From Grifola frondosa (taxonomy: Eukaryota; Basidiomycota; Agaricomycetes; Polyporales; Grifolaceae), in the NCBI GenBank assembly GCA_001683735.1, contig LUGG01000001.1, forward strand, positions 2,976,001 to 3,040,000: a stretch of 64,000 nt of DNA, in the 5' to 3' direction. Below, in pieces: positions 47,954 to 57,245 of this stretch. Position 1 is the first letter of the stretch. Each line of letters begins with the position of its first letter. The translations under genes were made by a program, and so were the position numbers. Under the pieces are notes generated by a model, which was not told the DNA's origin, did not search any database, and saw only the letters and a list, made by a program, of their open reading frames with translations.

Positions 47954-48470
47954 TTAAAACTCACTCAGACAATCCTCGTCCACGTCCGAAGAAGACCCCC
48001 AAATGTGGTCCCTCATCCTGCCACCTCCGCTTCTCCCAAAATTTGCTCCTTGTGTCTTTCCCTCGGCCGATGGAGACGGCGAGAATCCAGGTGAGTGTCT
48101 GCTATTCGCATGGGGAAAAGAAGGCGGTCGCGACTCCGGGGTGCATGCAGGGTGAAGCCGGAGCGATAGAGTGGTCAGCGCAGACCATTCTGAATTGGAG
48201 GGTGTTATAACTGAGTCATCAGAGTCGTCGGAGGGCAACGAGTCCGCCATCAGTTCGGGTGGATCGAATGTGCGGTAGCACCATGTGAAGGCTCTGGCTG
48301 ACATACCTTGTACGCACGAGAATGGCAATAGCTCCCCTTCACGCCGTCATCCGAGTGCAGGCGGCTGTGGCTGCGGCTGCGGCTTCGACCCCTCCGTTCA
48401 CCACCAACATGGACGGAAGGAGAGTGGAGCTTCCGCGCTTCCCGCTGTGGGACTTGACACATGTTTGGAG
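47954..48470 (-). CDS. hypothetical serine/arginine-rich protein, two exons
   Basis: A minus-strand model starts MCQVPQREARKLHSPSVHVG, passes an RSRSRSHSR stretch, and after a GTATGT donor near 48308 may splice to a serine-rich segment (MADSLPSDDSDDSVITPSNS) ending HIWGSSSDVDEDCLSEF at 47954. The acidic tail and low complexity resemble many fungal orphan proteins. I recognise no domain. Splice acceptor and start are uncertain. Confidence 0.35.
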
Positions 48471-50278
48471 AGACGACGATGGGTGCGCGGTCGTACGTCT
48501 GAGGGGAGTGGGCAGAATACACAGAGGAAATCCGTGGAGTGGGGGGAAAGTGCACGTGCAGTGAAAGTGTAGTAGGGGAACAGGAGAGGGCTAGCTTTAA
48601 ATGGGGAGTCACTGCCGCAACTGCGCTAGGTCGGGATGGGGAAATTATTGTGTAGGACTGTATATGACTGCTTATATACATGGCCAGGACTTTTGTATGT
48701 AGAACTTACTAGTGAATACCGAATATTCGATTGCTAACCCGCGAACATTCGATAACCTTCTCGGATTGGGCCTCTCTCTGCCCAATTTAACAGTGACGCT
48801 TCAGAGCCATCCTTGTTGTCGTAAAGTCGAGATGCTACAGAGAAGATATCACAGCTATGTACTGCGTCCAACAACGATGGAAGGGGAGGCGTACTGGACA
48901 TCGACAACTTGCGCAGATGAACCCGGGATGGGCGCGAAAACATGACCCAATGCTCCACATCGTGCACTCCGGTCAACGTGCTGCCACTCATTTCTATATC
49001 CTCGTCGATTTCTATGGATATGGCTGTCCCCCTAGCAGATCCGATCCTAGCCTTCAAGGACCAAGCTATACACGGAGACTTTTGTTGGCGCGCCGCTGAG
49101 GAAGTAGCTTGCAATTGCGACTGGAGCAGATGATAATCAATGGTAGGTCGCCAGTTTTGGTCAAAATCGTGGTTGGTGTACTATAAATTTATACTTCTGA
49201 AGGTCTTCGTTGCTAGATCCGTCCAAGTGAGCAAACGAAGTCAAGGTCCGACAGCCGGAACTTGCAGAGAAGAAGGTATGCGAGAAGAGGACCTGTGCGT
49301 ATTTCTTGCTGTCGTCTTGTTGAAACGAACTTCACCATGGAATTTTATTCCACTGCAGCGGAAGCAAATAGGCTGTGCACTACGTCGTACTCTTATACAT
49401 TCGGCCATCTACTGCATCCACAAGCAGAGAGACGTAGATTCCCAGAATAACACGGGTGGTCGATGCGAGAGGTAAATCAATCTGACTTCCCAAACATCCT
49501 ACGTAGTCTAATCGATGCAAGCGATTGATATAGACAATTAACGGAAAATATGCAATTTTTGGATCGTCCGCGCCACCGAACGACTATGACGCAGCGGAGG
49601 CTGCGAGCAATTTATTTGAGTGGTGTTCGTAGTGTGTATGAACCATATACACACTTGAGCAAGCGGTTCGACGTTCGGTATTTGTGGGGTATGCGCATTA
49701 CCCGTACGACTCCCCCATTCATGAACCTTCCGCACCAAATGCAAAGCTTTCGGAATCGCTTCAACCAGCGCTGGCCATGCTGCGTGACAGCGTCAGCTGT
49801 CATTACCTGCCATTTCTCTCACGTCGGTCTGTACGTTTCATCTGTCACTTACAACATTGCAACCAGGATCGACACTCGAAAGAAAATAGAAGATATCACT
49901 GAAGGCAAAGTTGACTAGGAATCTTGGGGCCAATAAGAGTTAGAGATGATAGGTCCGTGGTATATGAAGTCCAGACATTCATCCATCTAGTTCCGGAAAA
50001 CGTTACATGCAATTTGTTAGCCGTCGAATTGTTGCAAGGAACACACTACTAAACCGGAGTTACAGTGGCGCGCCGGCATGTGCGATGAAAGAGATCATGG
50101 CTTCAAGACGGGAATATCGCGTGTAGTCGCCGACCGGTGCCTGTATGCTATAGCGTTATAGTTATAGTAATACCCTACTCACTGGAAACAATCCGGTCGA
50201 GAGGCGTCACCGGTCAGTGCCTGTGTAGGTAACTTGAACGTTGACAGACCTGATTGCCTGAAATGACCAGGGACGTGT
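48471..50278. other. accessory region with decayed flank of the nuclease-like tandem repeat
   Basis: There is no intact gene. At about 49330-49400 the sequence AACTTCACCATGGAATTTTA and what follows resembles the 3' flanks of the three nuclease-like genes (around 51410, 53690 and 56430). At about 49655-49830 there is sequence shared with 51930-52090, 53935-53970 and 55130-55200. This suggests a largely deleted fourth copy of the tandem unit. ORFs at 48734-49114 (minus) and 49140-49475 (plus) are unassigned. Confidence 0.5.
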
Positions 50279-50312
50279 CCTTGTCAGGAACAGTGAGGTG
50301 TCCCGGACAAAG
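50279..50312. promoter_or_regulatory. imperfect hairpin upstream of nuclease-like gene 1
   Basis: Arms CCTTGTCAGGAACA and TGTCCCGGACAAAG flank a 6-nt GTGAGG loop. Three mismatches weaken it relative to the unit-2 copy. Confidence 0.55.
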
Positions 50313-50382
50313 ACGTGTTCTTGCAGCAGCCTTAGCCCTGGCGGCATAACATGGCAGCCCACAACGTTCTTCGTGGCAACCT

Positions 50383-50390
50383 ATATAAAA
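50383..50390 (+). promoter_or_regulatory. TATA box of nuclease-like gene 1
   Basis: TATATAAA starts 44 bp before the ATG and is followed by CCGTTGTCCC, a block also found after the TATA boxes of copies 2 and 3 at the same distance. Confidence 0.6.
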
Positions 50391-50426
50391 TCCCGTTGTC
50401 CCATCTCTCTTACCGCCCAGCCTACA

Positions 50427-51331
50427 ATGCAATCAGGATCAGAAGCCATCGCTCTCCATCTTCCAGCCGTTCCCGGGAGCGCTCCAGGTTCCTACTACCA
50501 AGTCCAGTTAAGCGGACAATCCACGAGCATTGCTGCAGCCCCGAAAACCATTATTGCTTTTCCTACCGACGCCTTCACCTACTGTCTTCAATCGCCGGCT
50601 CTCCAGCACTCCCTACAGATTCAGCTCCCCGAGGCTACCATCGAGCGAAGTCATAATCTGGCTACGGAGGGCGACGTTGAGCGTGCCGGCGCAGTGTACC
50701 TCCTCCACGACGTCAATCTCATCATCGAGGATCTTTTGATCAACCATTTGTACATCGATCCTGCAAATATCCAATGTGCCGGGCAATCTACTACTGGTGC
50801 CTCCCGACCTGATATGAAATACGTAGTCAACGGGGCAACCTTCTTGATTCTTGAGTACAAACACACGTAAGTCTACACGCTCTGTTTCTCAATCAAACTA
50901 TAACTCAACTTTTTCTGAACAGAAACGTGCTTAGAAATTGCGACTGGACTCATGCAGCACTTGTCGGACCTGAGCGTACGGCCAAAGAGATCATCGACAA
51001 TATTAAGCAAGGCGATCTAACTGCCTTGAAAGACAATGCCGCCATCATTTCCAAGCAAGGCAGCAAATATAGCTCTCAGTGCGGTCTCATCGTCCTCTGC
51101 GATTATCAGAATATGATCGTGCTCGACTTTACGCCCGGGGCAAATAATGCTCGGTGGAACGACCTCACGGACCCCGTCAAGTACTTCTTTTCCAATGGCA
51201 AGGAGACTACGCATAAGCAACTGCTTTTGGCGGCGCTGATCTATGGGTTGAGAAAGGTGGGGGTTTTGGGAGCCAACGGTAAGTAGCTATCAACAACCTG
51301 AGGCTCAGCGCTGATTTGAATCGTAGCATGA
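50427..51331 (+). CDS. putative PD-(D/E)XK nuclease-fold protein, tandem copy 1
   Basis: Three exons (50427-50866, 50923-51278, 51327-51331) give 266 residues. Exon 1 encodes a variable N-terminus, a helix NLATEGDVERAGAVYLLHDV, and SRPDMKYVVNGATFLILEYK, which fits the catalytic pattern P-D-(x)n-E-x-K on a beta hairpin. Exon 2 encodes a conserved second domain: NCDWTHAALVGPERTAKEII, SKQGSKYSSQCGLIVLCDYQ, MIVLDFTP, ARWNDLTDPVKYFFSNGKET and KQLLLAALIYGLRKVGV. The last exon would hold only the end of one codon and TGA. Reading on without this splice adds a single Lys before a TAG, so both ends are nearly equal. There is no signal peptide or membrane helix. I recognise no named family; nuclease function is inferred from the motif only. 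It is one of three paralogues in the same orientation. Confidence 0.75.
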
Positions 51332-52596
51332 TTGATCTCCGTGTCTTTTACGGAACTTGGAGAATATACGAGATGGTCAGCGTACTAGTCGCCGTCGTCG
51401 AGATTTAACTTCACCTTGGAATCCGATTCAAATTAGCAGGAGGGAATAGTTTGCGCGCGCGGTCGTACTTGTTCTCTTGCCATAGTCTGTTGTTATTGTG
51501 CCACAGGCAGAATGGATGTCGGATTCCCAGAATGGCAGACAGTGTGATGGATGCAAGTACAACGAGAAACTAGACCTCCCAAATTTCATGCTGTTTGAGG
51601 ATAGGCAAGACACCGGTGAGGGGATCAATTTAACTGCCGAGTTGATCATACTGTATATATTATTCTAACAAGTAGCGCTTATAGCATAGGGATGCAGTCG
51701 AGATGCACGACGTCTTTGGAGTTCGCGGTGCACCTCAGTTTCGCTCGCTGGACATTTTCCACGAAAAATGGACTCAAAAGAGTCTCGAAAGTATTCCTGC
51801 AGATTATCCATGATTTTCGAGTGGAATACGTGTCGTATGTAGTTCTCGACGCGTTCTCTCTAACTCACGTCGCGGTCAGGTGACCGTGCTGCCATCGGCA
51901 GATTGAAGCTCCGCGTTTCCACGGGGGACCTCTCAGTGGCCTCTCATACGGGATTCTATACATTATTACCCGAACGACTCCCCATTCATCTTCCGTACCA
52001 CATGTAAGGCTTTCGAAATGGCTCCAACCGTTGGCTATTATGCCGCCGCATCAACGTCAGCTATCATTGCCTGCCAATTCTCTCACGACGGTCTGTACAC
52101 TTCATCTGTGATTTACAACATTGCAGTGGCATCCGGAGAGAACCAGAATCGACACTCGAAAGAAATAGGAGACGTTACCGTTGGAAGATGAAGTTGACTA
52201 GGAACCTTGGGCCCAATGGGATGCAAGGGTTAGAGACGATAGGTCCGTGAAGTCCAGACATTCATTCGTCTAGTTCCAAACAACGTTACATGCAATCTGC
52301 TAGCCGTCGAATTGTTGCAAGGAACACATTACTGGACCGGAATTACAGTGGCGCGTACGCTGCCACCATGTACGGTGGAAGAGGTCATGGCTTCAAGACG
52401 GGAATATCGCGTAGGAGCCGCGAATCACTTCCGGTTGAAAGGTGTCGCCGAACAGTGCCTGTATGCTATAGCGTTATAGTTATAGTAATACCCTACTGAC
52501 TGGAAACAATCCGGTCGAGAGGCGTCGCCGGTCAGTGCCTGTGTAGGTAACTTAAAAGTTGACAGACCTGATTGCCTGAAATGACCAGGAACGTGT
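51332..52596. other. duplicated spacer between copies 1 and 2
   Basis: It holds the 3' flank of copy 1 and the upstream flank of copy 2. The 51930-52090 part resembles 49680-49830 and 55130-55200. There is no intact gene; short ORFs (51428-51649, 51692-51883) have no recognised domain. Confidence 0.5.
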
Positions 52597-52630
52597 CCTT
52601 GTCAGGGACAGTGAGGTGTCCCGGACAAGG
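52597..52630. promoter_or_regulatory. hairpin upstream of nuclease-like gene 2
   Basis: Arms CCTTGTCAGGGACA and TGTCCCGGACAAGG pair at 13 of 14 positions around a GTGAGG loop, about 70 bp upstream of the TATA-like box. It could be a binding site for a dimeric regulator or a transcript hairpin. Confidence 0.65.
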
Positions 52631-52700
52631 ACGTGTTCTTGCAGCAGCCTTAGCCCTGGCGGCACAGTGTGGTAGCCTAAAGCGTTCCTCGTCTCAGCCC

Positions 52701-52710
52701 ATATAATATC
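52701..52710 (+). promoter_or_regulatory. TATA-like box of nuclease-like gene 2
   Basis: ATATAATATC lies about 43 bp before the ATG at 52745, followed by the shared CCGTTGTCCC block. Confidence 0.55.
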
Positions 52711-52744
52711 CCGTTGTCCCATTTCTCCTACCACCCGTCTTACG

Positions 52745-53637
52745 ATGCCGTCGGGATTAGCAGCCATCGCTCTCCCTCTCCCAGCCCTTCCCGGAAGCGC
52801 TCCAGATGGGTACACGTCAGTTAACATCTCCGCATGGTCTACGATCCTTGCCGTAGCTCCAAAGACCATCATCGCTTTTCCTGCCACCACCTTTACCAAC
52901 ATCCTTCAATTGCAGGTTCTCATTCCCTCACTTAATATGCAGATCCCTACGATAATAACCGAGCGCAGTCATAATCTAGCCACAGAGGGCGATATCGAGC
53001 GCGCGGCCGCAATGTACCTCCTCCACGACGTCAATCTCATCATCGAGCATTTTCTGTCCCGACTCCCCGGCATCGATGTTTTTACATGTATCGGACAATC
53101 CACCACCGGCTATTCACGACCTGATATCAAATACGTAGTCAATGGCAAAACCGTCTTGATTCTTGAGTACAAACGCACGTAAGTCTACACGCTGCATTTC
53201 TCAATCATACTACAACTAAACTTTTTCTGAACAGAAACACGCTTAGAGACAGCGACTGGACTGACGCAGCACTCGTCAGACCGGGGCGTACGGCCCAACA
53301 GATCCTTCACGGCATTTCTCCGGGCAAGCAAACTGCCTTGACCCACAACGCCGCCACTGTCTCCAAGCAGGCCAGCAAGTACAGCTCTCAGTGCGGCCTC
53401 GTCGTCATCTGCAACTATCAGAATATGATCGTGCTCGATTTAAAGCCCGCATTACACAATGCTCGGTGGAACGACATCACAAACCCCGTCAAGTACTTCT
53501 TTTCTGATGGGCAGACGATTACGCATAAACAGCTCCTTTTGGCGGCGCTGATCTATGGGTTGAGAAAAGCAGGGTTGCAAGGTGTGTAACCATTGACAAG
53601 TTTGAGGCTCGGTGCTGATTGGGATTATATAGTTTGA
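52745..53637 (+). CDS. putative PD-(D/E)XK nuclease-fold protein, tandem copy 2
   Basis: Exons 52745-53178, 53235-53581 and 53633-53637 give 261 residues with an open frame. It is the most divergent copy in the N-terminal 70 residues (PATTFTNILQLQVLIPSLNM), but it keeps NLATEGDIERAAAMYLLHDV, SRPDIKYVVNGKTVLILEYK and the exon-2 blocks KYSSQCGLVVICNYQNMIVL and PVKYFFSDGQTITHKQLLLA. The P-D...E-x-K residues are intact, so all three copies keep the proposed active site despite N-terminal drift. The second intron is GTGTGT...ATATAG (53582-53632), and the last exon is TT-TGA. The gene lies within the duplicated unit 2. An intronless kinase-like gene follows on the other strand. Confidence 0.75.
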
Positions 53638-54112
53638 TTGATCTCGAAGTGGTCAGCGTAACGTATTAGTCGCCATCGTCAAGATTTAACTTCACCGTGG
53701 AACCTGATTCAATTTAGCGGGAGGGAATAGGTTGCGCGCATGGTTGTACTTGCTCTCTTGCCGTCGTCTGTTGTTATTGTGCAGTTGGATTCCTAGAGTG
53801 GCAGGTGTGATCGATGCGAGTACAGCGAGAAACTAGCCCTCCTAAATTTCACGCTTGGTATAGGCTAATTGATGCGAACAATGTGCTACGATATGCTGTA
53901 CTAGATGGCATGGACGAGCCGACATAGATATGCAAGCAGTTCGACGTTCGGCATCTGTACTACCGTGCTAGTCGACTGCCGCGGTGTGCAGACACGTTGA
54001 ATCAGCGTTGAATAATTATCGTCACCTACGTAATTGACGCTCTAATGCTTCAAATACAAGTTTACAACGCATCTGCTATGCGAGTGCTGTCCAAAACTTC
54101 GTGTCTAAACAA
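53638..54112. other. spacer between nuclease-like copy 2 and kinase-like gene
   Basis: The 3' flank of the duplicated unit. AGCAGTTCGACGTTCGGCAT (from about 53935) repeats a sequence near 49663. No gene. Confidence 0.5.
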
Positions 54113-55105
54113 TCAAGGCATCGTGTTCTCCAGCCACTTCCCCAGATACTCGGACTTCACTGCATCGATATAATCCTGCTGACTAGCACGATCGCTGAAC
54201 CTGACATCCGGCTCTTCGAAGTCCACCACCTCGAAGTCCACCATAACCGCTTGCACATCCTCCCGGTCCGCCTCGAGACGCAACGGACACCCTTCTGTGG
54301 AGCAGAATCGCCCGTCTCGGCGTCTAGGAGGTCGCATGATCACGTTCCGGGGCTGCATGTCTCTCTGCACGACCCCGCATGCGTAGATATCGAAGTACAG
54401 CCGGAGGGAGGCGTCAATGACAGCGTCCTTGTGCTCGCTGCACAGGGTGTTGGTCGCTTCTGGTGGGACGAGGTCCCGCAAATCCCTGCCCCGGATGTAC
54501 TCTAGCAAAATGACGTTGACCGTTCTGTCGCGTTGAGTCGGAAGGGGGGCTACAAAATGCCCGTAGAAACGCGGCACCTTCGTTCCTTGAAGACGCTCGA
54601 GGCGGCGATATGCCTCCACCTCTCGCGATACAGTCAAGTCGAGGAGGGCGAAGGGATCAGCGTATTCCGCGTCTGCGGAGTCAACGTAAACGGGGTCGTA
54701 TATCTTTGCGACAATGACTGGTGGATATACGGTGTCGGTGGATGAGCCTTGGACGCGTGCAGTCCAAACGTGGGGAATGCGTCGCATGCTAGAGACGAGC
54801 CGTTTATCGAGGGTGATGGATATGTCGGCGGGCGTAGAAGGAAGGGGAACGCGGTGGGTAATGGAGGCATTGAGGCGGTCTACGATGTCGGTCATGAGCG
54901 GCGCGTTTTCCTTGTAGTCGCACCATTCATTTACAGGACGGTCGGGTGGCGGGTGAAGGTACAGCTGCAGGGCTATCCCAGCCTTGTATGTGTTTTCGAG
55001 GCTTGGGACTACTGGAGTCGACATTCTGGCCGTTCGTGTTGCGTTTGTGTCAAGGTGGCGATCGACGGTACTAGGATGGTGCAACTCGCATAGCGCCTTC
55101 CCCAC
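54113..55105 (-). CDS. intronless protein-kinase-like protein with altered catalytic motifs
   Basis: 330 residues in one exon. A kinase-like fold is suggested by PPVIVAKIYDP (lysine near residue 134), an EVEAYRRLERL helix (glutamate of the alpha-C type), a hinge-like VNVILLEYIRGRDLRDL, a catalytic-loop-like GVVQRDMQPRNVIM (QRD in place of HRD, Asn kept), and VMVDFEVVDFEEP in place of DFG. These features are common in fungus-specific FunK1/APH-like kinases. It may start at 55105 or at the second ATG at 55024 (MSTPVVPSLENTY), which lacks the odd leader. It sits between two nuclease-like copies on the opposite strand and has no introns, unlike nearly all its neighbours. Activity is uncertain. 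Confidence 0.68.
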   Translation of the reverse strand: MGKALCELHHPSTVDRHLDTNATRTARMSTPVVPSLENTYKAGIALQLYLHPPPDRPVNEWCDYKENAPLMTDIVDRLNASITHRVPLPSTPADISITLDKRLVSSMRRIPHVWTARVQGSSTDTVYPPVIVAKIYDPVYVDSADAEYADPFALLDLTVSREVEAYRRLERLQGTKVPRFYGHFVAPLPTQRDRTVNVILLEYIRGRDLRDLVPPEATNTLCSEHKDAVIDASLRLYFDIYACGVVQRDMQPRNVIMRPPRRRDGRFCSTEGCPLRLEADREDVQAVMVDFEVVDFEEPDVRFSDRASQQDYIDAVKSEYLGKWLENTMP

Positions 55106-55393
55106 ACTTCATGCGGTCTTCTGTGCCAACGGCAAGGTTTCGAAATGGCTTCGACCAGCGCTGGCTATGTCGCATGACAGAGTCAGCTGCCTATTCTCTC
55201 ACCGGGGCCTATTTTGAATGGGCGAAACCAAGGTCAAAACCGTACGCGTTCCTGTAGAAGTCGGAGCGCTGAGCGCTGAGCAATGGTGTACTGACAATAT
55301 GATAGGCTTCCAATGAGTGCTGGAATCCTAGTGCAGTCCATGCAGCTGTCCATATCGCCGTCCATGCGGAACAGGGGTCCTTTTTCCACCCAG

Positions 55394-55400
55394 TATAAAA
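55394..55400 (+). promoter_or_regulatory. TATA box of nuclease-like gene 3
   Basis: TATAAAA starts 43 bp before the ATG at 55437 and precedes GACCGTTGTGCC, a variant of the block after the other two TATA boxes. Confidence 0.6.
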
Positions 55401-55436
55401 GACCGTTGTGCCATCTCTCCTCCCACCCAAGTTACG

Positions 55437-56340
55437 ATGCCGTCAGGAACACAAGCCATCGCTCTCCGTCTTCCAGCCGTTCGCGGGAGCGCTCCAGGTC
55501 CCTACTACCAAGTCCAGTCCAGCGGACATTCTACGAGCATCGCTGTAGCCCCGAAGACTATCATTGCTTTTCCTACCGACGCCTTCACCCACTGTCTTCA
55601 ATCGCCGGCTCTCCAACACTCCCTACAGATTCAGCTCCCCGAAGTTGCTACCGAGCGAAGTCATAATCTGGCTACGGAGGGCGACATTGAGCGCGCGGCC
55701 GCAGTGTACCTCCTCCACGACGTCAATCTCATCATCGAGAACCTTTTGATCAACCAACTCCACATCGATGCTGCAAAGATCGAATGTGTCGGCCAATCCA
55801 CCACTGGTACCTCCCGACCTGACATCAAGTACACAGTCAATGGCAAAACTTTCTTGGTCGTCGAGTACAAACGAACGTGAGTTCCCGCCATCTATTTCTC
55901 AATCAACTGGGACTAAGCTTCTTCCGAATAGAAACGCGCTTAGGGACAACGACTGGACTCACGCAGCGCTCGTCAAACCGGGGCGCACAGCCGAACAGAT
56001 CATCAAAAATATTCCTAAGGGCGTTCAAACTGCCTTGACCGACAACGCCGGCGTCGTCTCCAAGCAGGCCAGCAAGTACAGCTCTCAGTGCGGCCTCGTT
56101 CTCCTTTGCAACTATCAGGATACGATCGTGCTCGACTTCACCCCCGGAGCACACAATGCTCGGTGGAACGACCTCACGGATCCCGTGAAGTACTTCTTTT
56201 CCGATGGGCAGAGGATTACGCATAAGCAACTGCTTTTGGCGGCGCTGGTCTATGGGTTGAGAAAGGTGGGAGTTTTGGGAGCCAATGGTTAGTAGCCATC
56301 AACAATTTGGGGCTCAGCGCTGATTTGAATCGTAGCGTGA
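55437..56340 (+). CDS. putative PD-(D/E)XK nuclease-fold protein, tandem copy 3
   Basis: Exons 55437-55876, 55932-56287 and 56336-56340 give 266 residues. It is very close to copy 1 in sequence and equal in exon lengths (440, 356 and 5 nt). The candidate active site is Asp129, Glu143 and Lys145 in SRPDIKYTVNGKTFLVVEYK, with a conserved upstream Glu in ATEGDIERAA. The first intron falls two codons after the ExK motif in all copies. Exon 2 carries NDWTHAALVKPGRTAEQIIK and KYSSQCGLVLLCNYQDTIVL. The final exon is CG-TGA. The upstream flank shares only the part at 55130-55200 with the other units and lacks the long hairpin block. Function is inferred from the motif. Confidence 0.76.
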
Positions 56341-57245
56341 ATAATTTCGTGTCTTTTACGGAGCCGGAAATTGTAGGATAAGCAGGATAAACGAGAAGTG
56401 CCAGCGTATTAGTCTCCGTGTCGAATGACGAATTTCACCATGGAATCTGATTCCACTCAGCGGGAGGGAATGGGTTGCGTGCATGGTTGTATTTACTCTT
56501 ACAGTTGTTTGTATCGTGTGCCACAGGCAGAAGTGATGTTGGATTCTCCAAGAAAGTGTTTTCAGTATGAGAAGCAAAACGTACAGTGAGTAGGGCGCGG
56601 TGAATCTCACAACGTGATTTACCACTAATTTACAGTACGTCCTCACGGGGGCCCAAATTCACCTATGTAATTTACGGTAAATTACCGTGTCAAACAGCAG
56701 TCTATTGTAAATTTCAGTCAATGTCATGGAAGTTTCCTACCAATTATCCCATCCAGGATCCGGGTACTGTTGGCGCAGAGCCGCCGAGGGTGAATTTTCT
56801 AGCATAGCGACTGAAATGGGAACCACTTTCTCGCAAGTGGCAGAGGTACATCTGCAAGGATGTCGCGAAAAACCAGTTTGAATTGGACATTAAACAGCTC
56901 GGCGGTGCCACACAAATTGCCGTCAGTTTTTACCCGACGTCGATATTCCATCCTCTTTTGAAGACATATCCGACAGCTTGCGCCGAGGCCCAGTACTACA
57001 TATATTGAGCCATGATCATATTCAGCCGCAACTTCAAATTTACCCTATTTTACACCCATCTGTGGGCCGTCCAGCCTCGTCTGTCGCGTGCTCGTTGAAG
57101 ACGCGCGGTACTTGGAAGAAGGTTGGGCTTGCCCCCAGCGGAGCTGGGAGCGGACGCGGGGCAGGTCGAGCCGCCTACCCAGTTGAGACGCTGAGTCGAC
57201 CCGCGGTGGCCTGCGCCGCTGTCCCCAACCATGAGACGAGGCGGG
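56341..57245. other. 3' flank of copy 3 and non-coding end of DIRS-like element
   Basis: The part up to about 56540 matches the 3' flanks of copies 1 and 2 (GAATTTCACCATGGAATC onward). A 17-bp palindrome TAATTTACGGTAAATTA lies at 56668-56684. From about 57000 the sequence becomes GC-rich and probably belongs to the transposon. No gene. Confidence 0.45.
56668..56684. repeat. 17-bp palindrome
   Basis: TAATTTAC-G-GTAAATTA, perfect arms of 8 bp. It lies between the last nuclease-like copy and the DIRS-like element; further ATTTAC-type words lie close by (56620-56720). Confidence 0.6.

Larger units (their letters stand above)
49920..51660 (+). repeat. tandem segmental duplication, unit 1
   Basis: This unit matches 52200-53870 over its upstream part, gene and 3' flank. 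Shared landmarks upstream include GTTGCAAGGAACACA, TATGCTATAGCGTTATAG, CTGGAAACAATCCGGTCGAG and GACCTGATTGCCTGAAATGA. Downstream both share GATTTAACTTCACC and GTCTGTTGTTATTGTG. Edges are approximate. Confidence 0.75.
52200..53870 (+). repeat. tandem segmental duplication, unit 2
   Basis: The counterpart of unit 1 with the same order of landmarks: the block from GTTGCAAGGAACACA to the hairpin, then TATA box, gene, and a 3' flank with GATTTAACTTCACCGTGGAA. Edges are approximate, and unit 2 has small insertions relative to unit 1 (around 52350-52440). Confidence 0.75.

Noticed and set aside
50427..56340. The tandem genes as transposase remnants
   Set aside because: No terminal inverted repeats or target-site duplications were seen around the units; duplicated flanks differ in extent and the genes keep introns and promoters, which suits segmental duplication better.
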